Shown: positions 51,504 to 62,903 of the stretch, piece by piece | Layout: each line of letters opens with the position of its first letter | How positions within the stretch are numbered: position 1 is the stretch's first letter | Assembly (NCBI RefSeq): GCF_034479515.1 | Contig: NZ_CP140152.1 | Coordinates: 6,076,001-6,140,000 of the forward strand | Source of the DNA: Duganella zoogloeoides | GTDB lineage: Bacteria > Pseudomonadota > Gammaproteobacteria > Burkholderiales > Burkholderiaceae_D | DNA length: 64,000 nt | Direction: 5' to 3' | Notes under the pieces: model-generated | Databases searched by the model: none | What the model was told of the DNA's origin: nothing | The model's input: only the letters and a program-made list of their open reading frames with translations | Position numbers and translations under genes: made by a program

Positions 51504-52267
51504 ATTTTATCTCGAGCGGCTTCCGCACCCTGGTCTATAAAGAGACGCTGCGCTTCTGGAAGGTTGCGACGCAAACCGTGGCGGCGCCGATCCTGACCGC
51601 CATGCTGTACCTGCTGATCTTCGGCCACGTTTTGGAGGGCCGGGTGCAGGTGTACGAGGGCGTGAGCTACACGTCGTTCCTGATTCCCGGCCTGGTGATG
51701 ATGAGCGTGCTGCAAAACGCGTTTGCCAACTCGTCGTCGTCGCTGATTCAATCGAAAATCACCGGCAACCTGGTGTTCGTGCTGTTGACGCCCCTGTCGC
51801 ACTGGGAAATCTTCTCGGCGTACGTGATCGCGGCCATGGTGCGCGGCCTGGCCGTGGGCCTGGGCGTGTTTGCCGTGACCGCGTGGTTCGCCCACATGAG
51901 TTTTGCGGCGCCGCTGTGGATCGCCGTGTTTGCCCTGCTGGGCGCGGCCATCCTCGGCACCATGGGGCTGATCGCCGGCATCTGGGCCGAAAAATTCGAC
52001 CAGCTGGCCGCGTTCCAGAACTTCCTGATCATGCCGTTGACGTTTTTGTCCGGCGTGTTCTACTCGATCCACTCGCTGCCGTCGTTCTGGCTCACCGTTT
52101 CGCACCTGAACCCGTTCTTCTACATGATCGACGGCTTCCGCTACGGCTTCTTCGGCCAGTCCGACACCAGCCCCTGGATCAGCCTGGGCATCGTCTCGGC
52201 CTTCCTGGTGGTGCTGTCGCTGGCGGCGATCCGGCTGCTGCGCAGCGGCTATCGTCTGCGACACTAA
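51500..52267 (+). CDS. ABC-2 type permease
   Basis: 255 residues with six predicted membrane helices. [35 protein letters not shown], the ABC-2 loop [28 protein letters not shown], and [38 protein letters not shown] are YadH-like. It is the membrane half of the exporter whose ATPase gene it overlaps. Confidence 0.88.
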   Translation: MNFISSGFRTLVYKETLRFWKVATQTVAAPILTAMLYLLIFGHVLEGRVQVYEGVSYTSFLIPGLVMMSVLQNAFANSSSSLIQSKITGNLVFVLLTPLSHWEIFSAYVIAAMVRGLAVGLGVFAVTAWFAHMSFAAPLWIAVFALLGAAILGTMGLIAGIWAEKFDQLAAFQNFLIMPLTFLSGVFYSIHSLPSFWLTVSHLNPFFYMIDGFRYGFFGQSDTSPWISLGIVSAFLVVLSLAAIRLLRSGYRLRH

Positions 52268-52332
52268 CCGGCGGCACCAGGAACACAATCATGCGTCAAA
52301 TACAGATAACAGATTTAAAACAGGACCCCATC

Positions 52333-52569
52333 ATGGCTACCACCCCAGAACTGATCCACGGCTACATCTCTGCCGGCCTCGAATGCACCCATCTCGAAGT
52401 GGACGGCGACGGCCAGCACTTCCAGGCCATCATCGTGTCGCCGGCGTTTGCCGGCAAGCGTCCGATCCAGCGCCATCAGCTGGTGTACGCCGCGCTGGGC
52501 GACCGCATGCGCGAAGAAATCCACGCGCTGTCGATGAAAACCCTCACCCCAGAAGAATACCAAGGCTAA
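52333..52569 (+). CDS. ibaG: BolA-family protein IbaG
   Basis: 78 residues. [59 protein letters not shown] is the BolA fold with the conserved RHQLVY helix. BolA proteins partner monothiol glutaredoxins in iron-sulfur cluster handling; IbaG is linked to acid resistance and lies beside mla and murA in many proteobacteria, as here. ATG 52333 with AGGA eight bases upstream is preferred over ATG 52291. Confidence 0.9.
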   Translation: MATTPELIHGYISAGLECTHLEVDGDGQHFQAIIVSPAFAGKRPIQRHQLVYAALGDRMREEIHALSMKTLTPEEYQG

Positions 52570-52571
52570 GC

Positions 52572-53822
52572 ATGGACAAGCTCCTCATTCAAGGCGGCAA
52601 CCGCCTGCACGGCGACATCACGATTTCGGGCGCGAAAAACGCCGCGCTGCCGATCCTGTGCGCCGGCCTGCTGACGTCCGGCGACGTCGAGCTGTCCAAT
52701 GTGCCGCACCTGCACGACGTGGCCACCATCCTGAAACTGCTGGGCCAGACCGGCTTGAAGGTCACCCAGGACAACGACAAGGTCACCCTGAACGGCGCCG
52801 CCATCGACAAGCTCGAAGCGCCGTATGAACTGGTGAAAACCATGCGCGCGTCGATCCTGGTGCTGGGCCCCTTGCTGGCGCGTTTCGGCCAGGCCAAGGT
52901 ATCGCTGCCGGGCGGCTGCGCCATCGGTTCGCGTCCCGTCGATCAGCACATCAAGGGCCTGCAGGCCATGGGCGCCGAGATCACCATCGAGGCGGGCTAC
53001 ATTTACGCCAAGTGCGCCAAGCTGAAAGGCGCGCGCATCGTCACCGACATGATCACCGTCACCGGCACCGAGAACCTCTTGATGGCCGCCACCCTGGCCG
53101 ACGGCGAGACCGTGCTGGAAAACGCCGCGTGCGAACCGGAAGTGACGGACCTTGCCAACCTGCTGGTGGCCATGGGCGCCAAGATCGAAGGTATCGGCAC
53201 CAACCGCCTGGTCATTCAAGGTGTGGCCGAGCTGCATGGCGCCAAACACGCCGTGATTTCCGACCGCATCGAAGCGGCCACGTTCCTGTGCGCGGTCGCT
53301 GCCACCGGCGGCGACATCACCATCCGCAATACGCGCGTGGACATCATGGACGCCGCGCTCGACAAGCTGCGCGAAATGGGCCTGCAACTGACCGTGGGCG
53401 ACAACTGGATCCGCGCGCAGATGGATGCACGCCCCACGCCTGTGACGTTCCGCACCACCGAATACCCGGGCTTCCCCACCGACATGCAGGCGCAGTTCAT
53501 GGCAGTCAACACGATTGCCAACGGCGCCAGCCGCGTGACTGAAACCATTTTTGAAAACCGCTTCATGCACGTGCAGGAGATGAACCGCCTGGGCGCGGCC
53601 ATCGAGACCGACGGCAACACCGCCTTCATCAAGGGCGTGGAGCAACTGGTCGGCGCGCCGGTGATGGCAACCGACCTGCGTGCGTCCGCATCGCTGGTGA
53701 TCGCGGCCATGGCTGCGCGCGGCGAGACGCTGATCGACCGCATTTATCATCTCGATCGCGGTTACGACCAGATGGAAGTCAAACTGTCGGCCGTTGGCGC
53801 CAACATCAAACGGATCAAATGA
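52572..53822 (+). CDS. murA: UDP-N-acetylglucosamine 1-carboxyvinyltransferase
   Basis: 416 residues. First committed step of peptidoglycan synthesis. [10 protein letters not shown] near the N-terminus carries the catalytic lysine K22. The phosphoenolpyruvate/fosfomycin-binding cysteine C116 is in [16 protein letters not shown], so the enzyme should be fosfomycin-sensitive. The end is [19 protein letters not shown]. It starts two bases after ibaG and overlaps hisG (ATGA), heading the his run. Confidence 0.96.
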   Translation: MDKLLIQGGNRLHGDITISGAKNAALPILCAGLLTSGDVELSNVPHLHDVATILKLLGQTGLKVTQDNDKVTLNGAAIDKLEAPYELVKTMRASILVLGPLLARFGQAKVSLPGGCAIGSRPVDQHIKGLQAMGAEITIEAGYIYAKCAKLKGARIVTDMITVTGTENLLMAATLADGETVLENAACEPEVTDLANLLVAMGAKIEGIGTNRLVIQGVAELHGAKHAVISDRIEAATFLCAVAATGGDITIRNTRVDIMDAALDKLREMGLQLTVGDNWIRAQMDARPTPVTFRTTEYPGFPTDMQAQFMAVNTIANGASRVTETIFENRFMHVQEMNRLGAAIETDGNTAFIKGVEQLVGAPVMATDLRASASLVIAAMAARGETLIDRIYHLDRGYDQMEVKLSAVGANIKRIK

Positions 53823-54481
53823 TGAACGTACCAGAGAACCAGCAACTGATCCTGGCCCTGTCCAAGGGCCGGATTTTCGACGACACCCTGCCGCTGCTGG
53901 AAGCGGCCGGCATCACCGTCACGGAAAATCCGGAAACCTCGCGCAAGCTGATTTTGGCCACCAACGACCCCGGCGTGCGCGTGCTGATCGTGCGCGCCAC
54001 CGACGTGCCGACCTATGTGCAGCATGGCGCGGCGGACTTTGGCGTGGCCGGCAAGGACGTCCTGCTCGAACACGGCGGCGAAGGCCTGTACCAGCCGATC
54101 GACCTCAATATCGCCGCATGCCGCATGTCGGTGGCCGTGAAAAACGGTTTTGATTACGAGACCGCCGTGCGCCAGGGCGCACGCCTGCGCGTGGCCACCA
54201 AGTTCGTGCAGACCGCGCGCGAGCACTTCGCCAAGAAGGGCGTGCACGTCGATCTGATCAAGCTGTATGGCTCGATGGAACTGGCGCCGCTGGTCGGGCT
54301 GTCCGACGCCATCGTGGACGTGGTCAGCACCGGCAATACGCTGCGCGCCAACGACCTGGTGGAAGTGGAAGCGATCATGGACATCTCGTCGCGCCTGATC
54401 GTCAACCAGGCCGCCTTAAAGCTCAAGCGCCAGCGTTTGCAGCCCATCCTCGAAGCGTTCGAGCGCGCGGCAAAAAAGTAA
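53819..54481 (+). CDS. hisG: ATP phosphoribosyltransferase, short form
   Basis: 220 residues: [23 protein letters not shown] at the start, [21 protein letters not shown], and the PRPP loop [17 protein letters not shown]. First step of histidine synthesis. The short form lacks the C-terminal regulatory domain and needs HisZ as partner; no hisZ is in the window. Start is at either of two adjoining ATGs (53819, 53822); the first overlaps the murA stop. Confidence 0.95.
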   Translation: MMNVPENQQLILALSKGRIFDDTLPLLEAAGITVTENPETSRKLILATNDPGVRVLIVRATDVPTYVQHGAADFGVAGKDVLLEHGGEGLYQPIDLNIAACRMSVAVKNGFDYETAVRQGARLRVATKFVQTAREHFAKKGVHVDLIKLYGSMELAPLVGLSDAIVDVVSTGNTLRANDLVEVEAIMDISSRLIVNQAALKLKRQRLQPILEAFERAAKK

Positions 54482-54499
54482 ATCAATACGGAACACATC

Positions 54500-55834
54500 A
54501 TGTCGATCCAAATTACCAAGCTCGATTCCACGCTAGCCGATTTTCAAAAGTCCCTGGACACCTTGCTGGCATTTGAAGCAGGCACCGATGATGCGATCGA
54601 GCGTGCCGTCACCGGCATCCTGGCCGACGTCAAGGCGCGCGGCGACGCCGCCGTCCTCGAATACACCAACCGCTTCGACCGCATTCCGGACGGCGGCGCC
54701 GCCAGCATGGCCGCTTTTGACATCGGCCAGGACGAACTGCAGGCAGCGCTCGCAGCGATTCCCGCCGCCCAGCGCGACGCCCTCAACGTGGCCGCGCAGC
54801 GCATCCGCGTATTCCACGAACGGCAAAAGCAGGAACTGAACGGCTTTACCTATACCGAAGCCGATGGCACCATCCTCGGCCAGAAGGTCACGCCGCTCGA
54901 CCGCGTGGGCATTTACGTCCCCGGTGGCAAGGCAGCGTACCCGTCGTCGGTGCTGATGAACGCGATTCCGGCCCACGTGGCGGGCGTACAGGAAATCATC
55001 ATGGTGGTACCGACACCTGATGGCGTAAAAAACCAGATGGTGCTGGCCGCCGCCGCGATTGCCGGTGTGACGCGCGTGATCACCATCGGCGGCGCCCAGG
55101 CGGTGGCCGCGCTGGCGCATGGCACCGAGACCATACAGCCGGTCGATAAAATCGTCGGTCCCGGCAACGCGTATGTCGCTGCCGCCAAGCGCCGCGTGTT
55201 CGGCATCGTCGGCATCGACATGATCGCCGGTCCGTCGGAGATACTGGTCATCTGCGACGGCACCACCGACCCGGACTGGGTGGCGATGGACCTGTTCTCG
55301 CAGGCCGAGCACGACGAACTGGCGCAGGCCATCATGCTGTGCCCGGACGCCGACTACATCGCCCGCGTGGAAGCGAGCATCGAAAAACTGCTGCCGACCA
55401 TGCCGCGCCAGGACACCATCCGCACGTCGCTCACCGACCGTGGCGCGCTGGTGAAAGTGCGCGACCTGGACGAAGCATGCGCGATCGCCAACAGCATCGC
55501 TGCCGAGCACCTGGAAATCTCGGCCGAGAATCCGCAGCAGTGGGCCGATAAAATCCGCCACGCGGGCGCCATGTTCCTGGGACGCTTCTCGTCCGAGTCG
55601 CTGGGCGACTACTGCTGCGGCCCGAACCACGTGCTGCCGACGTCGCGCACCGCGCGCTTCTCGTCGCCGCTGGGCGTGTACGATTTCCAGAAACGCTCGT
55701 CGATCATCCACGTCAGCGAAGCCGGCGCGCAAACCCTCGGTAAAATCGCGGCCGAACTGGCGTACGGCGAAGGCTTGCAGGCGCACGCCCGCAGCGCTGA
55801 ACTCAGGTTAAATACTCCGGCTGAACCGCGATGA
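54500..55834 (+). CDS. hisD: histidinol dehydrogenase
   Basis: 444 residues. Zinc-dependent enzyme performing the last two steps of histidine synthesis. Signatures: [76 protein letters not shown] and [19 protein letters not shown]. It follows hisG by 18 bases. Its stop overlaps the start of a DNA methyltransferase gene rather than hisC. Confidence 0.96.
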   Translation: MSIQITKLDSTLADFQKSLDTLLAFEAGTDDAIERAVTGILADVKARGDAAVLEYTNRFDRIPDGGAASMAAFDIGQDELQAALAAIPAAQRDALNVAAQRIRVFHERQKQELNGFTYTEADGTILGQKVTPLDRVGIYVPGGKAAYPSSVLMNAIPAHVAGVQEIIMVVPTPDGVKNQMVLAAAAIAGVTRVITIGGAQAVAALAHGTETIQPVDKIVGPGNAYVAAAKRRVFGIVGIDMIAGPSEILVICDGTTDPDWVAMDLFSQAEHDELAQAIMLCPDADYIARVEASIEKLLPTMPRQDTIRTSLTDRGALVKVRDLDEACAIANSIAAEHLEISAENPQQWADKIRHAGAMFLGRFSSESLGDYCCGPNHVLPTSRTARFSSPLGVYDFQKRSSIIHVSEAGAQTLGKIAAELAYGEGLQAHARSAELRLNTPAEPR

Positions 55835-56838
55835 CCGAAAAATGGCTCAACCAGGTTTTCTGCGAGGACGCGCTGTCCGGACTGGCGCGCATCCCCGACG
55901 GTTCCATTGACCTGATCTTGACCGACCCGCCGTACAACCTGGGCAAGGACTACGGCAACGCGTCCGACCAGCAGACGGTCGATGACTACCTGCGCTGGAC
56001 CGAGCAGTGGATCGACGCCGCGCTGCCCAAGCTCAAGCCCAACGGCAGCCTGTACATCTTTTTGACGTGGCGCTTTTCGCCCGAAATCTTCGTGCTGCTG
56101 AAAAAGCGCATGACGATGATGAACGAGATTATCTGGGACCGGCGCGTGCCGTCGATGGGCGGCAGCGTGCGCAGCTACTCGTCGGTGCACGACACCATCG
56201 GCTTTTTTGTCCGCCGCAAGGATTATTATTTCGACCTCGACGCCGTGCGCATCGCCTACGACGCTGAGACCAAGAAGGCCCGTTCGCGCTCGATCTTCAT
56301 TGGCGCCAAGTGGCTCGAAGTGGGCTACAACCCCAAGGACCTGTGGAGCGTCTCGCGCCTGCACAAGGAGCATCCCGAACGCGCCGACCATCCGACGCAA
56401 AAGCCGCTGGAAATCATCGAGCGCATGGTCAAGGCTTCGTGCCCGCCCGACGGCGTGGTGCTCGACCTGTTCATGGGCAGCGGCACCACGGCAATTGCCG
56501 CCAAGCGTTGCGGACGCAGCTTCGTCGGCTTTGAACTCAATCCCGACTACTGCGCGATCATCGACGAACGGCTGGCGGCGCTGGACTTGCCGCCGGTGGT
56601 GAAGAAAAAGCCGGCGCCGAAAAAAACCGCCTCGAAGAAAGCTGACGTCGTAGCTGCCGCTATCGTACCGCCCAAGGCGCCTGCGAAGGCAAGGGCCAGG
56701 GCGGCAAGCGACACTGCGCCCACGCTGGCCACCGTGACCAGCACCGCACCCAAGGCGGTGACAAAAAAAGCCGCCACCAAAAAAATCGTCGCCGCCAAAC
56801 CCAAGACCGCCACCAAGCGACTTTCAACCGTAGCCTGA
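55831..56838 (+). CDS. DNA adenine methyltransferase (beta class, CcrM/HinfI-like) with basic C-terminal tail
   Basis: 335 residues. Catalytic motif IV DPPY at 32-35 ([13 protein letters not shown]), then a target-recognition part, HPTQKP at 187-192, and SAM motif I DLFMGSG at 212-218 followed by [13 protein letters not shown]. The IV-before-I order marks the beta class that includes CcrM and HinfI. The last 80 residues (about 256-335) are nearly all Lys, Ala, Thr, Pro and Val, with about 20 Lys/Arg, like a histone H1 or AlgP tail. No restriction gene is near, so it is an orphan. The ATG overlaps the hisD stop, and hisC follows 17 bases later, so it is expressed as part of the his operon. Recognition site unknown. 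Confidence 0.88.
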   Translation: MTEKWLNQVFCEDALSGLARIPDGSIDLILTDPPYNLGKDYGNASDQQTVDDYLRWTEQWIDAALPKLKPNGSLYIFLTWRFSPEIFVLLKKRMTMMNEIIWDRRVPSMGGSVRSYSSVHDTIGFFVRRKDYYFDLDAVRIAYDAETKKARSRSIFIGAKWLEVGYNPKDLWSVSRLHKEHPERADHPTQKPLEIIERMVKASCPPDGVVLDLFMGSGTTAIAAKRCGRSFVGFELNPDYCAIIDERLAALDLPPVVKKKPAPKKTASKKADVVAAAIVPPKAPAKARARAASDTAPTLATVTSTAPKAVTKKAATKKIVAAKPKTATKRLSTVA

Positions 56839-56855
56839 CCAGGAGCTCCCGCCAG

Positions 56856-57950
56856 ATGTCCGCCATCGACACCCTCATCGCCAACACCATACGGCCGGAC
56901 GTCGCAGCCATGCAGGGCTACCACGTGGCCGACGCCAGTGGCTTCGTGAAGCTCGATGCGATGGAAAACCCGTACCAGCTGCCCGAGCATTTGCTGCAGG
57001 AGCTGGGCACGCGCCTGGCTGCCGCCACCCTGAACCGCTACCCGGTGGCGTCGTACGCAACCACCAGGCACAAGGTACGCGCCACGCTGGGCGTGCCGGC
57101 AGGGTATGACGTCATGCTCGGCAACGGTTCCGATGAACTGATCTCGATCCTGTGCATGGCGTGCGCGCAGCAGGAGCGCCGCGCGGTGGTGCTGTCGCCC
57201 ACACCGTCGTTCGTGATGTACGCGCGCTCGGCGCAGTATGCGGGCATGGACTACGTGGGCGTACCGGTGAAAGCGGACCTCACGCTCGACCTGCCGGCCA
57301 TGCTTGCGGCGATCAACCAGCACAAGCCGGCGCTGGTGTTCCTGTCGTACCCGAACAACCCGACCGGCAACCTGTTCGCAGAAAGCGATATCGTCGCCAT
57401 CATCAAGGCTTTGGACGGTTTCGGCCTGGCCGTGGTGGATGAAGCGTACGAGCCGTTCGCCCAGCAGACCTTCATGGACCGCCTGCCGCAGTTCGACAAC
57501 CTGGTGGTGATGCGCACGGTCTCGAAGCTGGGACTGGCGGGAATCCGCCTCGGCTACATGTCGGCGGCGCCCAAACTGCTCGAGCAGTTCGATAAAGTGC
57601 GGCCTCCTTACAACATCAACGTATTGACGCAGACGGCGGCCGAATTCGCGCTCGACCACGTGGAGGTGCTGAACCAGCAGGCGCACGCGTTGCGCGCCGC
57701 ACGCGCCGATCTGATGGCTGCATTGGCAGAATTTCCCGGCGTGAAGGTTTTTCCGTCGGCGGCGAATTTTATCTTGATTCGGGTGCCCAATGCCGACGAT
57801 GCCAACGTCAAACTACTATCTCACAAGGTATTAATTAAAAATGTGAGTAAAATGCATGCTGTGCTGGCCAATTGTTTACGCATTACGGTCAGTACCCCGG
57901 CAGAAAACGCCACCTTCCTCGATGCCTTCGCCGCGTCGCTGGCAGCCTGA
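56856..57950 (+). CDS. hisC: histidinol-phosphate aminotransferase
   Basis: 364 residues, class II PLP aminotransferase. [12 protein letters not shown] at the N-terminus, [38 protein letters not shown], and the PLP lysine in [17 protein letters not shown]. It acts before the phosphatase step in histidine synthesis. A CAGGAG stretch precedes the ATG. It sits between the methyltransferase and hisB. Confidence 0.95.
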   Translation: MSAIDTLIANTIRPDVAAMQGYHVADASGFVKLDAMENPYQLPEHLLQELGTRLAAATLNRYPVASYATTRHKVRATLGVPAGYDVMLGNGSDELISILCMACAQQERRAVVLSPTPSFVMYARSAQYAGMDYVGVPVKADLTLDLPAMLAAINQHKPALVFLSYPNNPTGNLFAESDIVAIIKALDGFGLAVVDEAYEPFAQQTFMDRLPQFDNLVVMRTVSKLGLAGIRLGYMSAAPKLLEQFDKVRPPYNINVLTQTAAEFALDHVEVLNQQAHALRAARADLMAALAEFPGVKVFPSAANFILIRVPNADDANVKLLSHKVLIKNVSKMHAVLANCLRITVSTPAENATFLDAFAASLAA

Positions 57951-57970
57951 GTAACCTCGCGAGCCCCCTC

Positions 57971-58561
57971 ATGAACCGCACCGCAGAAATCACCCGCAAT
58001 ACCAACGAGACGCAAGTGCGCGTCTCCATCAACCTCGATGGCACCGGCCAGCAAAAGCTCAATACCGGCGTGCCCTTCCTCGACCACATGCTCGACCAGA
58101 TCGCCCGCCATGGCCTGTTCGACCTGGAAGTGGAAGCGACCGGCGACATCCATATCGACAACCACCACACGGTGGAAGACGTGGGCATCACGCTGGGCAT
58201 GGCCGTGGCCAAGGCCATCGGCGACCGCAAGGGCATCGTCCGTTACGGCCATTCGTATGTGCCGCTCGACGAAGCGCTGTCGCGCGTGGTGCTGGACTTC
58301 TCGGGCCGGCCAGGCATCGAGTACCACATCCCGTTTACGCGCGCCATGATCGGCACTTTCGACGTGGACCTGACCCTGGAATTTTTCCGCGGCTTCGTCA
58401 ACCACGCGCTGGTCACCCTGCACATCGACAACCTGCGCGGCACCAATGCGCACCACCAGTGCGAGACCGTGTTCAAGGCCTTCGGCCGTGCGCTGCGCAT
58501 GGCGTCCGAGCTCGATCCGCGCGCGGCCGGCACCATTCCCTCGACCAAGGGCACTCTGTGA
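57971..58561 (+). CDS. hisB: imidazoleglycerol-phosphate dehydratase
   Basis: 196 residues, the monofunctional dehydratase without the N-terminal phosphatase domain found in E. coli HisB. Manganese-binding motifs [11 protein letters not shown] and [18 protein letters not shown] are clear. Histidinol-phosphate phosphatase must therefore be encoded elsewhere. Start [14 protein letters not shown] at 57971 gives the usual length. Confidence 0.96.
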   Translation: MNRTAEITRNTNETQVRVSINLDGTGQQKLNTGVPFLDHMLDQIARHGLFDLEVEATGDIHIDNHHTVEDVGITLGMAVAKAIGDRKGIVRYGHSYVPLDEALSRVVLDFSGRPGIEYHIPFTRAMIGTFDVDLTLEFFRGFVNHALVTLHIDNLRGTNAHHQCETVFKAFGRALRMASELDPRAAGTIPSTKGTL

Positions 58562-58573
58562 GACTTCACTATC

Positions 58574-59212
58574 ATGAAAAAAATCGTAGTAGTTGATTAC
58601 GGCATGGGTAATCTGCGTTCGGTCGCGCAGGCGCTGCGCGCCGTCGCCCCGGAGGCCAACGTGCTCATCTCCGGCGACGTGGCCGACATCGAAACCGCTG
58701 ACCGCATCGTGCTGCCAGGCCAGGGCGCCATGCCCGACTGCATGCGCAGCCTGCGCGAATCGGGTGTGCAGGACGCGCTGATGCTTGCCTCCCGCAACAA
58801 GCCGCTGATGGGCGTGTGCATCGGCGAGCAGATGCTGTTCGATGGCAGCGAGGAAGGCGATGCTGCCGGCCTCGGCCTGTTGCCCGGCAAGGTCGTGCGC
58901 TTCCAGCTCGACGGCCAGCTGCAGCAAGACGGCTCGCGCTTCAAGGTGCCGCAAATGGGCTGGAACCAAGTGCAGCAAAACGCGTCTCACCCGATGTGGG
59001 ATGGCATTGCGGACAATAGCTACTTTTACTTTGTCCACAGCTACTACGCCCAGCCGGAGCAGAGCGCGCATACCGTCGGGCTGACCACGTATGGCGCGCC
59101 GTTCAGCTGCGCGGTCGCCCGTGATAATATTTTTGCCACGCAGTTCCACCCGGAGAAGAGCGCCGCGGCGGGCCTGCAGCTGTACCGTAATTTCGTCCGC
59201 TGGAACCCTTAA
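58574..59212 (+). CDS. hisH: imidazole glycerol phosphate synthase, glutaminase subunit
   Basis: 212 residues, class I glutamine amidotransferase. [12 protein letters not shown] at the start, oxyanion LPGQGAM, nucleophile C82 in [12 protein letters not shown], and the His/Glu pair in [14 protein letters not shown]. It supplies ammonia to HisF. It lies 12 bases after hisB. Confidence 0.96.
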   Translation: MKKIVVVDYGMGNLRSVAQALRAVAPEANVLISGDVADIETADRIVLPGQGAMPDCMRSLRESGVQDALMLASRNKPLMGVCIGEQMLFDGSEEGDAAGLGLLPGKVVRFQLDGQLQQDGSRFKVPQMGWNQVQQNASHPMWDGIADNSYFYFVHSYYAQPEQSAHTVGLTTYGAPFSCAVARDNIFATQFHPEKSAAAGLQLYRNFVRWNP

Positions 59213-59241
59213 CCTTAACTTCCCTAGACCCCAGACCTATC

Positions 59242-60030
59242 ATGCTGCTCATTCCTGCCATCGACCTCAAAGACGGTCACTGCGTTCGCCTCAAACAAGG
59301 CGATATGGAACTTGCCACCGTTTTCTCGGAAAACCCGGCCGATATGGCCCTGCACTGGCTCAAGCAAGGCGCGCGCCGCCTGCACCTGGTGGACCTGAAC
59401 GGCGCCTTTGCCGGCAAGCCGAAGAATGAAGGCGCGGTCAAGGCCATCCTGAAAGTGGTGCAGGAATTCGCCGAAGAAAACGACCTCGACGAAATCCCGG
59501 TGCAACTGGGCGGCGGCATCCGCGACCTCGACACCATCGAGCGCTACCTCGACGCCGGCATCAGCTACGTCATCATCGGCACGGCCGCGGTCAAGGAACC
59601 GGGCTTCCTGCACGACGCCTGCGGCGCCTTCCCCGGCCACATCATCGTCGGCCTGGACGCCAAGGACGGCAAGGTGGCCACGGACGGCTGGAGCAAGATG
59701 AGCGGCCACGAAGTGATCGACCTGGCCAAGAAATTCGAAGCGTACGGCGTGGAAGCTATCATCTACACCGACATCGGCCGCGACGGCATGATGGGCGGCG
59801 TCAATATCGACGCCACCGTCAAGCTGGCCCAAGCGGTCAAGATTCCCGTGATCGCGTCGGGTGGCCTGCACAACATCGGCGACGTCGAAGCCTTGTGCGC
59901 GGTGCAGGACGAAGGCATCGAAGGCGTGATCTGCGGCCGTTCGATTTACGAAGGCACGATCGACCTGGCCTCGGCGCAACTGCGCGCGGACGAACTGAGC
60001 GGCGACCTGCCCGACTACCCGGAAGACTGA
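59242..60030 (+). CDS. hisA: ProFAR isomerase HisA
   Basis: 262 residues, TIM barrel. [21 protein letters not shown] carries catalytic D8; [51 protein letters not shown] and [16 protein letters not shown] follow. It is 10-15 residues longer than the usual 245-250, mainly around [14 protein letters not shown] before the GGG loop. It is followed by hisF after four bases. Confidence 0.95.
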   Translation: MLLIPAIDLKDGHCVRLKQGDMELATVFSENPADMALHWLKQGARRLHLVDLNGAFAGKPKNEGAVKAILKVVQEFAEENDLDEIPVQLGGGIRDLDTIERYLDAGISYVIIGTAAVKEPGFLHDACGAFPGHIIVGLDAKDGKVATDGWSKMSGHEVIDLAKKFEAYGVEAIIYTDIGRDGMMGGVNIDATVKLAQAVKIPVIASGGLHNIGDVEALCAVQDEGIEGVICGRSIYEGTIDLASAQLRADELSGDLPDYPED

Positions 60031-60034
60031 TTAC

Positions 60035-60796
<762 letters not shown>

Positions 60797-60815
60797 GCAG
60801 ATAGCGGAAAAACTC

Positions 60816-61253
60816 ATGTCTACCCCAACCAACAACGTGGCCAAGGCCAAATGGCTGAAAAAAATCCACTGGGACGAAAACGGCCTGGTGCCGGTGATCG
60901 CGCAGGAGGCCGGCAGCAACGACGTGTTGATGTTTGCCTGGATGAACCGCGACGCGCTGGCCAAAACGGTCGAGCTCGGCGAAGCCGTGTACTGGAGCCG
61001 CTCGCGCAAGAAGCTGTGGCACAAGGGCGAAGAGTCGGGCCACACGCAAAAAGTGCTGGAAATCCGCCTCGACTGCGATGAAGACGTGGTGCTGCTCAAG
61101 ATCGAGCAAGCCGGCGGCATCGCCTGCCATACCGGCCGCCATTCGTGTTTCTATCAAAAATTCGAGGGCGACGCCGAGGGCGGCGACTGGCACAACGCCG
61201 AGCCGGTCCTGAAGGACCCGGGCGACATTTACACCAAACCGAAATCGAGCTGA
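60816..61253 (+). CDS. hisI: phosphoribosyl-AMP cyclohydrolase
   Basis: 145 residues. [44 protein letters not shown] and the zinc ligands in [29 protein letters not shown] define HisI. It is a separate protein, not fused to HisE as in enterics. ATG 60816 is the family start. Confidence 0.96.
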   Translation: MSTPTNNVAKAKWLKKIHWDENGLVPVIAQEAGSNDVLMFAWMNRDALAKTVELGEAVYWSRSRKKLWHKGEESGHTQKVLEIRLDCDEDVVLLKIEQAGGIACHTGRHSCFYQKFEGDAEGGDWHNAEPVLKDPGDIYTKPKSS

Positions 61254-61257
61254 GTTT

Positions 61258-61596
61258 ATGAGCACTATCCTGGACCGCCTGGCCGAGCTGATGGAATCGC
61301 GCAAGCTGGCCAACGGCGGCGACCCCGCCACGTCGTATGTCTCCAAGCTGTTTGCCAAGGGCGACGACGCCATCCTGAAAAAAATCGGCGAAGAAGCCAC
61401 CGAGACCGTGATGGCCGCCAAGGACGCGCGCGTTTCTGGCGAGCCTGACAAGGTGTTGTACGAAGTGGCCGACCTGTGGTTCCATACGCTGGTGCTGCTG
61501 GCGCAGTTCGACTTGAAGCCCCAGCAAGTCCTGGACGAACTGGCGCGCCGCGAAGGTGTGTCCGGTATCGAAGAGAAGAATTCCCGCAAGGATTGA
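61258..61596 (+). CDS. hisE: phosphoribosyl-ATP pyrophosphatase
   Basis: 112 residues, MazG-like fold. [31 protein letters not shown] carries the metal-binding glutamates, then [19 protein letters not shown]. It acts directly before HisI. It starts four bases after hisI. Confidence 0.96.
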   Translation: MSTILDRLAELMESRKLANGGDPATSYVSKLFAKGDDAILKKIGEEATETVMAAKDARVSGEPDKVLYEVADLWFHTLVLLAQFDLKPQQVLDELARREGVSGIEEKNSRKD

Positions 61597-61605
61597 GGAG
61601 CCCCC

Positions 61606-61977
61606 GTGGATAACTGCCTGTTCTGCAAGATCGCTGAAAAGACCATCCCGTCCACCGCCGTCTACGAAGACGACGAGTTATATGCGTTCAAGGACATCCA
61701 CCCGCATGCGCCCGTGCACCTGCTGGTGATCCCGAAAAAGCATTTTTCCACGCTGTCCGACTGCACGCCGGACGACGCCCCGCTGCTGGGCAAAATGCTG
61801 GCGCTGGCCCCCCGTCTTGCAGGGGAATTCGGTTGCGCGGTCAGCTATGATGACCAGGGTCAGCCGGTGGCCGGCTTCAAGACCGTCATCAATAGTGGAC
61901 CGGATGGCGGGCAAGAGGTGTACCATCTGCACATGCACGTGATCGGCGGCGCCCACCCGTGGCGTAACGAACGATAA
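61606..61977 (+). CDS. HIT-family hydrolase (HinT-like)
   Basis: 123 residues. CLFCKIAEKTIPSTAVYEDDELYAFKDIHPHAPVHLLVIPKKH and the histidine triad EVYHLHMHVIGG. Family members hydrolyse nucleoside phosphoramidates. GTG start with TTGAGGAG upstream, nine bases after hisE. Its place at the end of his and before tat is conserved in proteobacteria; the cellular role is unclear. Confidence 0.92.
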   Translation: MDNCLFCKIAEKTIPSTAVYEDDELYAFKDIHPHAPVHLLVIPKKHFSTLSDCTPDDAPLLGKMLALAPRLAGEFGCAVSYDDQGQPVAGFKTVINSGPDGGQEVYHLHMHVIGGAHPWRNER

Positions 61978-62121
61978 CAGTTACTGCCAGCCTGACAACT
62001 GGTCACAAGGCTTGCTACATGACATGCACATGACGCGCGGCGCTTGACGTATACTGTTGCTGCAATTTGAAACAACGGATCAATGGATTAACAGGCGCAT
62101 GGCGCCGCCAAGGGGAATAAG

Positions 62122-62346
62122 ATGGGTTCGACGAGCTGGATACATTGGGTTATTTTGCTGGTGGTGGTGATTTTGATCTTCGGCACCAAAAAGCTGGGCA
62201 ATATGGGTGGTGACATCGGCAAGGCCGTCAAAGGCTTCAAGGATGGCGTCAAGGGCAGCGACGAGGACAAGCCGGTCGCTCCGCCTGCGCCTCCGGCCAC
62301 CCCGAGCACCATTGACGTCGACGTCAAAGAGAAAAACAAGCTGTAA
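62122..62346 (+). CDS. tatA: twin-arginine translocase subunit TatA
   Basis: 74 residues. A single N-terminal membrane helix ([20 protein letters not shown]), then the amphipathic helix [20 protein letters not shown] and a charged, Pro-rich tail. It forms the variable-size pore of the Tat system for folded proteins. GGGGAA upstream of the ATG. The 144 bases before it hold TATACT at 62050-62055, a good -10 match, but no clear -35 at the right distance. Confidence 0.95.
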   Translation: MGSTSWIHWVILLVVVILIFGTKKLGNMGGDIGKAVKGFKDGVKGSDEDKPVAPPAPPATPSTIDVDVKEKNKL

Positions 62347-62393
62347 GCCGCAACGGCCCTTCGCGGGGCCGCGCGAGCTGACGCTTCTGTCCT

Positions 62394-62903
62394 ATGATCG
62401 ATCTCGGTATTACCAAAATGATGGTGATCGGCGTGGTTGCGCTGATCGTCATCGGTCCCGAAAAGCTGCCCAAGGTGGCGCGCATGGCCGGGAACCTGTA
62501 CGGCCGCGCCCAGCGTTACCTCAACAACGTCAAGTCCGAAGTCACGCGCGAAATCGAGCTCGAAGAACTGCGCAACCTGCAAAAGGAAGTGCAGGAAGCG
62601 GCGCACAACATCAAGAGCGACGTCGAAAACTCCATCGCGGAAAACCTCGGCGAGGTGCAGAATGCCTGGCACGATACGCCGGCCATGGAAGATATCTCGT
62701 CGGCCTCGACTTCGTTTTCCACGGTGAGCAGCGACGACCTGGCGCGCAAGGCGCGCGAGTTCCGCCGTAAAAAACTGGTGCGTAACTCGGCAGTACCCGG
62801 CTGGTACAAGCAACGCCACGGCGGCAAGCTGCACGTCACGTCCGGCGCCGCCCGCGTTGCCCGGTTCCGCCCACGCGGCAACATCCAGAACTCGTTTTAC
62901 TGA
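62394..62903 (+). CDS. tatB: twin-arginine translocase subunit TatB
   Basis: 169 residues. MIDLGITKMMVIGVVALIVIGPEKLPKVARMAGNLYGRAQRYLNNVKSEVTREIELEEL is the TatB form (E at residue 8 replaced by thr/lys region, GPEKLP hinge). It has a long cytoplasmic helical and disordered tail. TatB binds TatC to receive the twin-arginine signal peptide. Its stop overlaps the tatC ATG by one base. Confidence 0.94.
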   Translation: MIDLGITKMMVIGVVALIVIGPEKLPKVARMAGNLYGRAQRYLNNVKSEVTREIELEELRNLQKEVQEAAHNIKSDVENSIAENLGEVQNAWHDTPAMEDISSASTSFSTVSSDDLARKAREFRRKKLVRNSAVPGWYKQRHGGKLHVTSGAARVARFRPRGNIQNSFY

